A stretch of DNA of 64,000 nt from Lysobacter avium (GTDB lineage: Bacteria > Pseudomonadota > Gammaproteobacteria > Xanthomonadales > Xanthomonadaceae): the NCBI RefSeq assembly GCF_015209745.1, contig NZ_CP063657.1:62001-126000 (forward strand). Direction: 5' to 3'. Position 1 is the first letter of the stretch. Each line of letters begins with the position of its first letter. Shown here in pieces: positions 51,711-61,973 of the stretch. Under the pieces are notes generated by a model that had not been told where the DNA came from, did no database searches, and saw only the letters and a program-made list of their open reading frames with translations. A program made the position numbers and the translations under genes.

Positions 51711-54700
51711 ATGAGCAGCTTCTGGACCAACCTTCGTTTCTGGCTGAGGGACTACCGCGTGCTGGCCGCGCTGGGCATCGCCATCGCCGCCGCCGTTGCC
51801 TACTTCGGCAGGGACTCTCTGATGGCGGCGGGCGTCTGGCTGGTCGCGCTGCTCATCCTCGCCGTCGTCGTCTGGCTGGCGTTCCTGGTCGTGCGCAAGC
51901 TCCGCACGGCGCGCGCCGCCAAGCGGCTCGACACCATGGTGTCCGAGCACGCCGACAACGCGGTTACCGCGGCCAAGCCCGCCGCGCGCGTGGACGCCGA
52001 GGTCCTGCGCGAGCGCATGGCCGAGGCCGTCAAGGCGATCAAGACCTCGCGCCTGGGCCAGATGAAGGGCAACGCCGCCCTCTACGAGCTGCCGTGGTAC
52101 GTGATCATCGGCAACCCCGCCGCCGGCAAGAGCACCGCGATCCTCAACTCGGGCCTGCGCTTTCCCTTCGAGGACAACCGCAGCAACGTGATCCACGGCC
52201 TGGGCGGCACGCGCAACTGCGACTGGTACTTCACCACCGAAGGCATCGTGCTGGACACGGCTGGCCGCTACACGGTCAGCGCCGAGGACCGGCTGGAGTG
52301 GCTGACGTTCCTGGACCTGCTGAAGAAGCACCGGCCGCGCGCGCCGATCAACGGCATCATCATCGCCGCCTCGATCGCCGAGCTGTCGGGCAGCAAGCCC
52401 GAGTTCGCGATCGACCTGGCCAAGAACCTGCGCCAGCGCGTGCAGGAGCTGACCGAGCGGCTGGAGGTCCACGCCCCGGTCTACGTCGTATTCACCAAGG
52501 CCGACCTGATCAGCGGCTTCAGCGACTTCTTCCGCGGCCTGGATCCGTCCGAGCGCGAAAACGCCTGGGGCGCGACGCTGCCCTACGAGCTCGACAGGCA
52601 GGGCGCCGGCAGTGGTGAATGCGACGCGCTGGAATCGTTTGACCGGCACTTCGACGTGCTCGCCGACGGCCTGCGTGAAATGGGCCTGGCACAGATGGCG
52701 ATGGCCCGCGGGCGCGATGTCAGCCCGGGCCTGCTGGCGATGCCAATGGAGTTCGCCGGGATCAAGCCGGCACTGCGGACCTTCATCGCCACGTTGTTCG
52801 AGGAGAACCCCTACCAGTTCAAGCCGGTGTTCCGCGGCTTCTACTTCACCAGTGCGCTGCAGGAAGGCGTCACCGTGCAGCCCGCGTCCGAGCGCGTGGC
52901 GCGCCAGTTCGAGTTGCAGGGCGGCATGCCAACTGGGGAGACCGTGGCCCCCGCCGACAGCAGCCACTTCCTGCTCGGGCTGTTCCGCAAGGTGATCTTC
53001 GCCGACCGCCAGCTGGTCCGGCAGTACTCCAACCCGGGCCGGACGCGGGTGCGTTACGCGGCCTTTGCCGGTGCCGTCGCCGCGCTGGCGCTCGTGCTGG
53101 CGGGCTGGACCTGGTCCTACAGCGGCAACCAGCAACTGGTCGCCGACGCCACCGCGGACCTGGACAAGGCGATCGCGGTGCAGGCGGAAAAGGTCGACCT
53201 GCAGTCTCGCGTTGAAGCCCTGCTCGTGCTGCAGGACCGGCTGGAGCAGCTGCAGCGGCATCGCGATGACCACCCGCTCAGCCTTGGACTGGGCCTCTAC
53301 CAGGGCGCCGCGGTGGAAGCCAAGCTGCGCGAGGAGTACTTCCACGGCATGCGCCAGCTGATGCTGGTGCCGGTGTCGAGCAAGCTGGAAAGCTACCTGG
53401 GCCAGGTCGTGGCCCGGCGCAGCGAACTGAAGCCGCCGTCGCTGACCGGCGCACCGTCCGACAGCGATGACGGCGCGGACGATCCCGCCGCCACCAGCGA
53501 CACCCGCCTGTACGAGGACGCGGTCGCGACCGACTCGCAGGACGCCTACAACGCGCTCAAGACCTACCTGATGCTGGGCAACCACGAGCGCGTGGAGGCG
53601 ACCCATCTGAGCGACCAGCTGACCCGGTTCTGGCGCGGCTGGCTGGAGGCCAACCGCGGCGCGATGACCCGCGAGGAACTGCTGCGCGCCGCCGGCCGCC
53701 TGATGACCTTCCACGTCCAGCAGTCCGCCGACCCTGGGTGGCCGCAACTGGAGCTCAAGTACAGCCTGGTGGACGACAGCCGCGAGGCGCTGCGCCAGGT
53801 GATGAAGGGCACGCCCGCGCGCGATCGCGTGTACGCCCAGATCAAGGCCCGTGCAGCAACGCGCTTCAGCCCGGTCACCGTGGCCAGCCTGCTGGGGGAC
53901 AAGCAGGCGGGCGGCGCGGTCACCGGCAGCCACCAGATTCCCGGGACCTTCACCCGCAAGGCGTGGGAGGACTACGTCCAGGGCGCGATCAAGGAAGCGT
54001 CCAGCACCGAGTTGAGCAGCACCGACTGGGTGCTGGAGGCGACGGTGCAGAACGACCTGACCCTGGCCGGCAGCCCGCAGCACATCGCCCGCGAACTGGC
54101 GGCGATGTACAAGGCCGAATACGCGCGCGAGTGGAGCAAGTTCCTGCAGGGCATCAGCGTCACCCGCTTCGACAATTTTGAAGAAGCGGTGAGCCGGATG
54201 AACCGTCTCGGCGATCCGGTCAACTCGCCGCTGCGGCTGCTGCTGGAAGCCGTCAACCGGGAAACCGTGTGGGACAACCCGGCCGCCGCCAACGCCACCG
54301 CCGGCGCGGTCAAGGGCGGCATCGCCGGCTGGTTCAACCGGGTGGTCATGCGCCGCAACCCGACCTCGATCCCGGTGTCGGTGGATCCGCAAAGCGGCGA
54401 GAAGGGTCCGATGGAGGCCGGGCCGCTGGGGCAGAAGTTTGCCGGACTGGCGCGGCTGCTGGTCGAGCACGACGGTGGACCGGCCCTGCTGCCGCAGTAC
54501 TTCGAGGCGCTGGGCAAGGTCCGCAGCCGCTTCAACCAGATCAAGACGCAGGGCGATCCTGGCCCGGGCGCACGCAAGCTGATGCAGGACACCCTTGATG
54601 GCGGCTCCGAACTGGACCTTGCGCTGAAGCTGGTGGACGAGCAGATGCTCAACGGTCTGGCCGAGGACCAGCGCAACACCCTGCGCCCGCTGCTGCTGCG

Positions 54701-55496
54701 TCCGCTGGTGCAGGCCTTCGCCGCGCTGGTGCGGCCGACCGAGGGCGAGATCAACCAGACCTGGACGGCGCAGGTGCTGCGCCCGTTCGAGGACGGCATC
54801 GGCCAACGCTACCCGTATGCGCCGGAGGCGACGGTGGAAGCGGCGCGCGCGGACATCGAGCAGATCTTCGGCCCGCAGGGCGCGATCGCGAAATTCGGCG
54901 AATCCGCGCTGGGGTCGCTGGTGATCCGCCGCGGCACGATGCTGACCGCGCGCCAGTGGGCCGACATCGGCATCAACCTGCGACCCGAGCTGGTCGCCGG
55001 CTACGGGCGCTGGGTCGGCGCCACCGCCGCCGGCGAGGGACCGACGATGGTGTTCCAGGTGCTGCCGCTGGCGGCGCAGGGGCGCGAATACACGATGACC
55101 GTCGATGGCCAGCAGATGCGCTACCGCAACACCCCGCCGCAATGGCACACCTTCCAGCTGCCGGGCGAGGGCGTGCCCGGGGTGCAGATCCATGCCGTCA
55201 CCGGTGACGGACGCACCGTGGAGGTGTTCAACGCGCCCGGTGACAACGCGACCTCGGCGATGTTCGACGCCGCCGAGAAGACCAGCCTCGGCCGCCAGCA
55301 TTACCGGCTGGGCTGGCACCGCGACGGCGCCCGGGTCGAGGTGGAACTGCGCATCGTCAGCACGGTGGAATCCAATGCCGGGACCAATGATGCCCTGGGC
55401 CTGCAGCTGCCGGCGGTGGTGGCCGGCGCGGCGGTGGCGGCGCAACCCGCGCCCAGCGCGACCACTGCGGCGGCATCGCCCGGCGGTGCGCAGTAA
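51711..55496 (+). CDS. tssM: Type VI secretion protein TssM (IcmF-like)
   Basis: A 1261-residue inner-membrane protein of the trans-envelope complex (with TssL and TssJ) that anchors the secretion apparatus. It has two N-terminal helices (~18-34 and ~39-62), a cytosolic NTPase-like domain with an intact Walker A (GNPAAGKST, residues 134-142), a third helix near 446-467 (AFAGAVAALALVLAGWTW), then a long periplasmic region ending in beta-rich segments (VFQVLPLAAQGREYTMTVDG). Length fits the family. The start follows the upstream gene by 17 bp; its stop overlaps the tagF start (TAATG). tssL, tssK, tssJ and the contractile genes are not in the window. Confidence 0.94.
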   Translation: MSSFWTNLRFWLRDYRVLAALGIAIAAAVAYFGRDSLMAAGVWLVALLILAVVVWLAFLVVRKLRTARAAKRLDTMVSEHADNAVTAAKPAARVDAEVLRERMAEAVKAIKTSRLGQMKGNAALYELPWYVIIGNPAAGKSTAILNSGLRFPFEDNRSNVIHGLGGTRNCDWYFTTEGIVLDTAGRYTVSAEDRLEWLTFLDLLKKHRPRAPINGIIIAASIAELSGSKPEFAIDLAKNLRQRVQELTERLEVHAPVYVVFTKADLISGFSDFFRGLDPSERENAWGATLPYELDRQGAGSGECDALESFDRHFDVLADGLREMGLAQMAMARGRDVSPGLLAMPMEFAGIKPALRTFIATLFEENPYQFKPVFRGFYFTSALQEGVTVQPASERVARQFELQGGMPTGETVAPADSSHFLLGLFRKVIFADRQLVRQYSNPGRTRVRYAAFAGAVAALALVLAGWTWSYSGNQQLVADATADLDKAIAVQAEKVDLQSRVEALLVLQDRLEQLQRHRDDHPLSLGLGLYQGAAVEAKLREEYFHGMRQLMLVPVSSKLESYLGQVVARRSELKPPSLTGAPSDSDDGADDPAATSDTRLYEDAVATDSQDAYNALKTYLMLGNHERVEATHLSDQLTRFWRGWLEANRGAMTREELLRAAGRLMTFHVQQSADPGWPQLELKYSLVDDSREALRQVMKGTPARDRVYAQIKARAATRFSPVTVASLLGDKQAGGAVTGSHQIPGTFTRKAWEDYVQGAIKEASSTELSSTDWVLEATVQNDLTLAGSPQHIARELAAMYKAEYAREWSKFLQGISVTRFDNFEEAVSRMNRLGDPVNSPLRLLLEAVNRETVWDNPAAANATAGAVKGGIAGWFNRVVMRRNPTSIPVSVDPQSGEKGPMEAGPLGQKFAGLARLLVEHDGGPALLPQYFEALGKVRSRFNQIKTQGDPGPGARKLMQDTLDGGSELDLALKLVDEQMLNGLAEDQRNTLRPLLLRPLVQAFAALVRPTEGEINQTWTAQVLRPFEDGIGQRYPYAPEATVEAARADIEQIFGPQGAIAKFGESALGSLVIRRGTMLTARQWADIGINLRPELVAGYGRWVGATAAGEGPTMVFQVLPLAAQGREYTMTVDGQQMRYRNTPPQWHTFQLPGEGVPGVQIHAVTGDGRTVEVFNAPGDNATSAMFDAAEKTSLGRQHYRLGWHRDGARVEVELRIVSTVESNAGTNDALGLQLPAVVAGAAVAAQPAPSATTAAASPGGAQ

Positions 55497-56497
55497 TGGT
55501 GGCGGTGGAGACGGCGCACCCGGTCAGCTATTTCGGCAAGCTGCCCAGTCGCGGGGACTTCGTGCGCACCCCGGAAAGCCACCAGTTGATGATGCTGCTG
55601 GACCGCTGGGCCGGGCAGGGACTGGAGTTGCTTGCCAGCGATCCGGGCTGGAAGCAGCTCTACGATCAGGCATCGCCGCTGCATTTCGCTTTCGTCGGCT
55701 CGCGCAGCCGGCTCGCGATCGGTGGCCATTACCTGCCCAGTCGGGACAGTTCGCAGCGCCGGTTTCCCTTTCTCGCTGCGACGCGGTTCGAGGTGGCCCA
55801 GCCGCTGGCGTTCATCGGCCGCAGCCCGCTGGCGCTGTCGCGGCTGTGGTCCAGCCTGGCGCGCAGCGGGCAGCAGATCGTCGCCGCCGAGGATCCGGCC
55901 GAGCCGCTGCGCCAACTGGCTGACGGGCGGGTCGCGATCAATACCGACGCGCGCGTCTACGACGCCGCCTTCGATGATTTCATCGAGTTGCAGGACATCG
56001 GCTCGCTGCAGGCACTGCTGCGCCAGTCCGGCTACCCGCAGCTGCAACTGCGCTGGTTGCTCCCCGCGCTGGGGATGCTGCTGCAGCCGGTCATCGCCGG
56101 CGGCGCGGCCCAGGTCGACAAGGGCCTGTCGCTGCCCCTGCCGGTGGACGCGCTGTACCGGCCGCTGGTGGCCGCGTTCTGGCTCGACCTGTTGGCCGGC
56201 TTCCTGGGCCGGGCGGACTTCGAACTCACCGTGCTGGTATGCGATGCAGCGACGGCGTCCGCCGCCGGTCCGCGCCTGCTGATCGGCTTCAATGGTGCCG
56301 ACGGCCGCCTGCTGCAGGCGACGCTGGATGGCCGCGTCGGCCAGGAGCAGCTGATCGCGGTCGATGACGCCGAATGGGTCGAGGACCACATCGCCGGCGA
56401 CTACGCCCTCAACCGGCTGGTCAGCTACCTGGATCGCGACCAGCTTTCGCTGAGGGCCGCACGCAAGACGTTCAACGAGACCTTTCTTGGAACCTGA
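55496..56497 (+). CDS. tagF: Type VI secretion-associated protein TagF
   Basis: A 333-residue cytosolic protein. The TagF signature is at the N-terminus (VSYFGKLPSRGDFVRTPE...LDRWAGQGLELLASDPGW) with DQASPLHFAFVGS further on. TagF acts as a post-translational repressor of type VI assembly in Pseudomonas; a regulatory role is likely here. The extended C-terminal half (~170-333) is unlike the short TagF and may be a second domain. It shares the TAATG overlap with tssM and precedes the OmpA-like gene by 1 bp, so all are in one operon. Confidence 0.92.
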   Translation: MVAVETAHPVSYFGKLPSRGDFVRTPESHQLMMLLDRWAGQGLELLASDPGWKQLYDQASPLHFAFVGSRSRLAIGGHYLPSRDSSQRRFPFLAATRFEVAQPLAFIGRSPLALSRLWSSLARSGQQIVAAEDPAEPLRQLADGRVAINTDARVYDAAFDDFIELQDIGSLQALLRQSGYPQLQLRWLLPALGMLLQPVIAGGAAQVDKGLSLPLPVDALYRPLVAAFWLDLLAGFLGRADFELTVLVCDAATASAAGPRLLIGFNGADGRLLQATLDGRVGQEQLIAVDDAEWVEDHIAGDYALNRLVSYLDRDQLSLRAARKTFNETFLGT

Positions 56498-56498
56498 C

Positions 56499-57314
56499 AT
56501 GCGCACACACCCTGTCCTGGCGGCGACCGGCCCGCTCACCTCCTGGTTGCTGGCGATCGGACTGCTGCTGTCACCGGCGGCAGCACTCGCGCAGTCCGGC
56601 GGCGCGAGCGGCACGGCGGCGGAGAAACCGGTGGTGGCCACCGGCACCGTGCCCGACGAGGCGACCCGGGCGGCGATCCTGCAGCGGCTGCGCGAGCTCT
56701 ACGGCGCCAACCGGGTGGTCGACCGGATCGAGGTGGACGCGGTGATCGCCCCGCCCAACTGGAGCGACCGCGTGCTGGGCATGCTCGGTCCGGACCTCAG
56801 GCAAGTGTCCGGCGGCGAGCTGGCCATCGACGGCAACAGCGTGCGCATCAGCGGTCAGGTCGGCAACGAGGCGGCGCGGCAACAGGTCGCCAGCGCGATA
56901 GCGACGGGCGCGGGTCCAAGCTACGTGCTGAAGAACTCGCTGGTCGGCGGCGGTGGCAGCAAGCAGGACCTGCTGGACCAGACCCTGGCCGACCGCATCA
57001 TCGAGTTCAAGAGCGGCAGCGCGACGCTGACCGACGGCGGCCGCGCGATCCTGGACGAGATGGCGGTCGCGCTGGAGAGCGTCGGCCAGCAGCAGGTCCA
57101 GGTGATCGGCCACACCGACAGTGTGGGCTCGCGCGAGTCCAACATCGCCCTGAGCCTGCAGCGGGCGATCGCGGTGAAGGCCTACCTGGAACAGCGCGGC
57201 GTCAGCGCCGACAACCTCAGCGTGCAGGGCTTCGGTCCCGACCGGCCGGTCGCAGACAACGACAGCGATGACGGCCGCGCCCGCAACCGCCGGATCGAAT
57301 TCCGGGTGATGTAG
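56499..57314 (+). CDS. OmpA-domain envelope protein of the type VI block (TagN-like)
   Basis: A 271-residue exported protein. The N-terminus is a signal peptide (hydrophobic segment ending at AALAQSG, ~18-32). A BON-like region follows (VIAPPNWSDRVLGMLGPDLRQV), then an OmpA peptidoglycan-binding domain (~155-271) with IEFKSGSATLTDGGRAILDEM, VIGHTDSVGSRESN and RNRRIEFRVM. It may fix the secretion complex to the cell wall in the periplasm, as TagL/TagN-type proteins do. The ATG follows the tagF stop by 1 bp. The conserved Asp/Arg pair (HTDSVG, RNRRIEF) that binds diaminopimelate is intact. Confidence 0.88.
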   Translation: MRTHPVLAATGPLTSWLLAIGLLLSPAAALAQSGGASGTAAEKPVVATGTVPDEATRAAILQRLRELYGANRVVDRIEVDAVIAPPNWSDRVLGMLGPDLRQVSGGELAIDGNSVRISGQVGNEAARQQVASAIATGAGPSYVLKNSLVGGGGSKQDLLDQTLADRIIEFKSGSATLTDGGRAILDEMAVALESVGQQQVQVIGHTDSVGSRESNIALSLQRAIAVKAYLEQRGVSADNLSVQGFGPDRPVADNDSDDGRARNRRIEFRVM

Positions 57315-57371
57315 CACGCCGCGAAGCGCCGGATGGGTGGCGATTGTCCGCAGGCGCACTAGACTGGTGCG

Positions 57372-57917
57372 ATGAGCATTCGACCCTTTCTGGAACACAC
57401 CCCCCGGGTCGGCGCGCGCGTCTACGTCGACCCCGCCGCCACGGTCATTGGTAACGTTTTCCTGGAGGAAGACGTCTCCATCTGGCCCGGCTGCGTGGTC
57501 CGCGGCGACGTCAACTCGATCCACATCGGCGCGCGCACCAACATCCAGGACGGCGCGATCATCCACGTCACCCACGAAGGCCCGTTTACGCGACCGGGCG
57601 GGTTTCCCACCGTGATCGCCAACGACGTGACCGTTGGCCACTCTGCCGTGATCCACGCGTGCCGGCTGGAGGAGTTCTGCCTGGTCGGCATGGGCGCGGT
57701 GGTGCTGGACGGCGCGACGGTCTCACGCTTCGGCTTTGTCGGTGCCGGCGCGGTGGTGGCGCCGGGCAAGACCGTGGGCGAGGGCGAGCTGTGGCTCGGT
57801 AGTCCGGCGCGCTTCGTGCGCAAACTGTCGGAGCGCGAGCTGGAACAGCTGCGCCACAGCGCGCAGCACTACGTGCAGCTGAAGGATGCCTACCTGCAGA
57901 TGGCCGCCAGCGCCTAG
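57372..57917 (+). CDS. Gamma-carbonic anhydrase-family protein
   Basis: A 181-residue left-handed beta-helix protein of the gamma-class carbonic anhydrase/YrdA group. Hexapeptide-type repeats are visible (VIGNVFLEEDVSIWPGCVVRGDVNSIHIGARTN in outline). Metal ligand His residues fall in IIHVTHEGPF and TVGHSAVIHACRLEE. These proteins are zinc- or iron-dependent in active members, often without detectable anhydrase activity in YrdA. The stop overlaps the convergent 56-residue membrane ORF by a few bases. The start ATG is clear. Confidence 0.9.
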   Translation: MSIRPFLEHTPRVGARVYVDPAATVIGNVFLEEDVSIWPGCVVRGDVNSIHIGARTNIQDGAIIHVTHEGPFTRPGGFPTVIANDVTVGHSAVIHACRLEEFCLVGMGAVVLDGATVSRFGFVGAGAVVAPGKTVGEGELWLGSPARFVRKLSERELEQLRHSAQHYVQLKDAYLQMAASA

Positions 57918-58084
57918 ATTCCCAGGTTACGCAGGATATAGAACACCACCACGCCGATCATGGTGGTCACGCCTGCCCACATCATCACCGGTCCGGAGCC
58001 CGATTCGCGCCGGGTGAAACCGACGATCAGCATCACCAGACCGACCAGGGTGATGATCAAACCGCTTTTCAGGATCGGGTCCAC
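57914..58084 (-). CDS. 56-residue two-TM membrane protein downstream of aroE
   Basis: A short ORF starting with GTG (VDPILKSGLIITLVGLVMLI), with two hydrophobic helices (~6-23 and ~38-51) separated by a polar loop TRRESGSGP. It begins 15 bp after the aroE stop on the same strand, with AGAGG upstream at 11 bases. Its stop overlaps that of the convergent gamma-carbonic anhydrase gene by 3 bp. Size and hydrophobicity suggest a real small membrane protein. Function unknown. Confidence 0.6.
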   Translation of the reverse strand: MDPILKSGLIITLVGLVMLIVGFTRRESGSGPVMMWAGVTTMIGVVVFYILRNLGI

Positions 58085-58099
58085 GGTTCGTGCAGCCTC

Positions 58100-58948
58100 T
58101 TATGCGACGGTCGTCGCGCCGCTCTCGGCGCGCAGCTCGGCGTAGATCTCGTCGGTGCTCGGGCGAACGCCGTGCCAGACCTTGAAGCTCTCGGCGGCCT
58201 GTTCCACCAGCATCCCCAGGCCGTCCATCATCTGGTCGGCGCCGCCGGCGCGCGCCCAGGCCAAAAAGCCGATCGAGGCCTCGCCGTAGCCTAGGTCGAC
58301 CACGTCGCCGCGCGGCGCGATCAGCGACTGCGGCAGCGGCAGCTCGCCCCCGTCGGCCGCGTGGCCGATCGAGGTGGCGTTGATGATCAGGTCGAACACG
58401 CCCTGGGTGTGCAGGTCGGCGAAGTTGCGCGGATGCACCCGCGCAGGATCGCCCAGCAGGTCGGCCAGCGCGTCGGTCCGGCTGTCGGTGCGGTTGACGA
58501 TCATCAGGCCCGCAATACCCGCATCCAGCAACGCCGGGGCGACCCCGTGGGCGACCCCGCCGGCACCGATCAGCAGCACCCGGCGGCCGCGCAGGTCCTG
58601 GCCATGGCGATCGGTGAGGTCACGCACCAGCCCGAGGCCGTCGGTGTTGTCGCCGGCCCAGCCGGTGGCGGTGCGGGTCAGGGTATTGACCACGCCGCAG
58701 CGGCGCGCGCGGTCGCTCAGGCTCTCGCAGGCCGCGGCGGCACGCGCCTTGTGCGGCAGGGTCACGTTGGCGCCCTTTCCGCCGGCGGCCGCGAACCCGG
58801 CCAGCGCGTCGTCGAATTCCTCGGCGGTCGCGTCGATCAGGCCGTAGTCCATCGCGATCCCGGTCTGGCGCGCGAACGCGGCGTGGATCCGCGGCGACAG
58901 CGAATGCGCGACAGGGTGGCCGATCAGGGCGAATCGGGGAGTGGACAT
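58100..58948 (-). CDS. aroE: Shikimate dehydrogenase
   Basis: A 282-residue NADPH-dependent enzyme reducing 3-dehydroshikimate to shikimate in aromatic amino acid synthesis. Motifs: [20 protein letters not shown] (substrate Ser pair), [19 protein letters not shown] with the catalytic Lys in [14 protein letters not shown], the GAGGVAHGV dinucleotide loop, and NRTDSR for NADP preference. The length is standard. Sharing the region with xanB2 is fitting, since both depend on the shikimate pathway that supplies chorismate. Confidence 0.97.
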   Translation of the reverse strand: MSTPRFALIGHPVAHSLSPRIHAAFARQTGIAMDYGLIDATAEEFDDALAGFAAAGGKGANVTLPHKARAAAACESLSDRARRCGVVNTLTRTATGWAGDNTDGLGLVRDLTDRHGQDLRGRRVLLIGAGGVAHGVAPALLDAGIAGLMIVNRTDSRTDALADLLGDPARVHPRNFADLHTQGVFDLIINATSIGHAADGGELPLPQSLIAPRGDVVDLGYGEASIGFLAWARAGGADQMMDGLGMLVEQAAESFKVWHGVRPSTDEIYAELRAESGATTVA

Positions 58949-59066
58949 GGGGACCTCGCTTGGACAGTGGATTGGTGGCCGGGGCAGGCAGCGGTGTGAC
59001 GTGCGGTGGCGGGCCCCTTCTGCCGCCCAGTCTACGGGGAGTCAGCGACGCCCCGGGTGACCGCGC

Positions 59067-60158
<1,092 letters not shown>

Positions 60159-60407
60159 TCAGATGATGCCGCCGCCGATGCTGAGGCGGAACACCGCCAC
60201 CGCGATAACGATGCCGTTGAGGATCAAGCCGGCCTTGGCCCGGCCACGGCTTTCCGCGCGCGTGAGCATGATGCCGATGGCCGCGACGATCGCGCCGACG
60301 GCGGCGAACGGGATCAGGAACCAGTTGCCCCATCCCAGCAACGGGATCAGCGCGATCACCATCCAGATCATCGCCACGATGCCCCACAGCAGGCTGATCA
60401 GTCCCAT
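60159..60407 (-). CDS. Small multi-TM membrane protein, unknown function
   Basis: An 82-residue protein, nearly all hydrophobic, with three predicted helices (LLWGIVAMIWMVIALIPLLG; WFLIPFAAVGAIVAAIGIML; LILNGIVIAVAVFRLSIGG) and a charged loop TRAESRGRAKA. It starts with a strong GAAGGAGA ribosome-binding site 8 bases before the ATG, so it is well supported despite its size. It resembles DUF4190-like membrane proteins. It lies between hemB and xanB2 on the same strand. Confidence 0.8.
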   Translation of the reverse strand: MGLISLLWGIVAMIWMVIALIPLLGWGNWFLIPFAAVGAIVAAIGIMLTRAESRGRAKAGLILNGIVIAVAVFRLSIGGGII

Positions 60408-60480
60408 CTTCGTGTCTCCTTCGGGCGGCCGGTGGCCGCGATGTCGCCAATATCACCCGGCCGGGTGCTCCGGTCGAGCC

Positions 60481-61479
60481 TCATAGGTCATGCGAGCCGT
60501 CGATCTCCAGCGCCAGCTCGCCGCGGCAGACCTGCGCGTGCAGGATGATCCGCGCCACCGCCGGGTCCAGGCGCCGGTCCAGCAACCGGCTGACGTGGTC
60601 GAGCTCGGCGTCGTCGCGCACGTACACCTTCAGCCGCGAACCGGAACCAAATCCTGCTGGCAAGGCGGGACGGTGCTCGCGGGCGGCGCCGATCAGGCTG
60701 GCGAAATTGGCCAGGGTCTCGTCCAGCTGGGTGGCGACCGAGTCGGCGTGCAGCGAACGGTGGCCGACGATCGCCGCCGTGCCCGAAAGCAACAACGGCA
60801 TCGCCGCGCTGGCCGGAAGCATCGCCCGCGCGAAGCTGGGCGGTTGCGGGCCGTACTGGCGTGGGTAGCGCCAGGCGCTGATCTGGCGCGGATTCTCCAG
60901 TGGCCGCCCCGGCGTGGTGGTGGCGAGCCAATAGACCTGCAACTGGCGGCGACCGTCCAGGCGTCCGATCGCGGTGGCGGCCGGCAGCCGGCCCGGCTCG
61001 TAGTCGCCCAGGCCGGCGGCGCGGCCGATGCAGAAACGCCGGTAGCGCTCCTCGTCGCCGTCGCCGTCGGTGATCGCGTCCAGATAGTTCCAGATCCGCA
61101 GCAGGTGCGGGTAGCCGCGCCCGGCGGTGAAGGCGAGCAGGCGCTGGTAGACGTCGCTCGCGGCCGCGCCGATGTCCTCGCCGTCCGGCTCGTCCAGTTG
61201 CAAGGCGCCGAACTGGAGATGACCGTCTTCGGCCCAGGCCACGCCGTCGGTGCGGCCATGGTCGACCGGGCCGTGGCTGCGCCAGACCTCCAGCGGGGCC
61301 GGCCCGTGCGGCTGCAGGTTGACCCGCAGGTAGCGCGGATCGTCACTGGACGGCGCGGCGTCGCCAAAGCCGAATACCGCCAATACATTGGCATCGGCCA
61401 GCACGGAATCCAGCGTGTCGTTGCTGTAGCTGATGTCCAGGCCAGCGGCGGCAGGGGCGGTCAGGGCGATGCCCGTCAT
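60481..61479 (-). CDS. xanB2: XanB2-type chorismatase (3-/4-hydroxybenzoate synthase)
   Basis: A 332-residue protein of the chorismatase family, annotated in older records as pteridine-dependent deoxygenase. XanB2 in Xanthomonas converts chorismate to 3-hydroxybenzoate, the head group of xanthomonadin, and 4-hydroxybenzoate, which feeds coenzyme Q. Family text: VLAVFGFGDAAP, GDGDEERYRRFCIGRAAGL, LQVYWLATTTPGRPLENPRQ and ARIILHAQVCRGELALEID. ATG at 61479 begins the conserved sequence. It is divergent from the acyl carrier protein gene of the pigment cluster, which fits its role as supplier of the starter unit. Hydroxybenzoate products are inferred from family. Confidence 0.93.
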   Translation of the reverse strand: MTGIALTAPAAAGLDISYSNDTLDSVLADANVLAVFGFGDAAPSSDDPRYLRVNLQPHGPAPLEVWRSHGPVDHGRTDGVAWAEDGHLQFGALQLDEPDGEDIGAAASDVYQRLLAFTAGRGYPHLLRIWNYLDAITDGDGDEERYRRFCIGRAAGLGDYEPGRLPAATAIGRLDGRRQLQVYWLATTTPGRPLENPRQISAWRYPRQYGPQPPSFARAMLPASAAMPLLLSGTAAIVGHRSLHADSVATQLDETLANFASLIGAAREHRPALPAGFGSGSRLKVYVRDDAELDHVSRLLDRRLDPAVARIILHAQVCRGELALEIDGSHDL

Positions 61480-61601
61480 GCCGCGGTGTGCCGCGGGCCG
61501 GGGAAGGCAAGCAAGCGCCTCGTGGTAATCCGGCCACACGTCAGCGCGGCCGGAAAGAGCGGATGGGGTGCAAAAAAGTTCATGCCGGCCATGATAACCG
61601 G

Positions 61602-61617
61602 AGCCCTTGCGAGGGCT
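61602..61617. other. Small perfect hairpin in the xanB2-acyl carrier protein intergenic region
   Basis: AGCCCT-TGCG-AGGGCT forms a 6-bp stem 65 bp before the acyl carrier protein ATG. It could be an operator or leader structure; nothing else distinct is visible in this 203-bp divergent region. Confidence 0.3.
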
Positions 61618-61682
61618 GCGTGGTTGCGCCCGGCGGCGGCATGCCGGATCGTTGCCCGATCCCATCCAATGGAAGTCCTTCG

Positions 61683-61952
61683 ATGTCCGCACAAAGCCCC
61701 GCCGAGGCCGCCCTGGCCCAACTGCTGGTCGACAGTCTCAACCTGGAAGACGTGGTGCACGCCGAGATCGATCCCGAAGCGCCCCTGTTCGGCGAAGGCC
61801 TGGGCCTGGATTCGATCGACGCGCTCGAGCTGGCGCTGGCGATCAGCAAGGAACACGGGTTCCAGCTGCGCTCCGACAACGAGGACAACCGCCGGGTGTT
61901 CGCGTCCCTGCGCTCGCTGTCGGCGCATGTGGAGCAGAACAAGGCCAGCTGA
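61683..61952 (+). CDS. Acyl carrier protein of the aryl-polyene/xanthomonadin cluster
   Basis: An 89-residue acyl carrier protein. The phosphopantetheine attachment site is the Ser44 in GLGLDSIDALELA, and EIDPEAPLFGEGLG precedes it. The acidic helix 2 and position at the head of a dehydratase/acyltransferase series indicate a dedicated carrier for polyene chain building rather than AcpP. GGAAG is upstream of the ATG. It is divergent from xanB2. Confidence 0.92.
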   Translation: MSAQSPAEAALAQLLVDSLNLEDVVHAEIDPEAPLFGEGLGLDSIDALELALAISKEHGFQLRSDNEDNRRVFASLRSLSAHVEQNKAS

Positions 61953-61973
61953 CGCACTGCCGCGCCAGCGCAG

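Noticed and set aside
50829..55445. A 1538-codon minus-strand frame opposite tssM and its upstream neighbour.
   Set aside because: Long antisense frames arise easily in GC-rich coding DNA. The plus-strand TssM motifs settle the coding strand.
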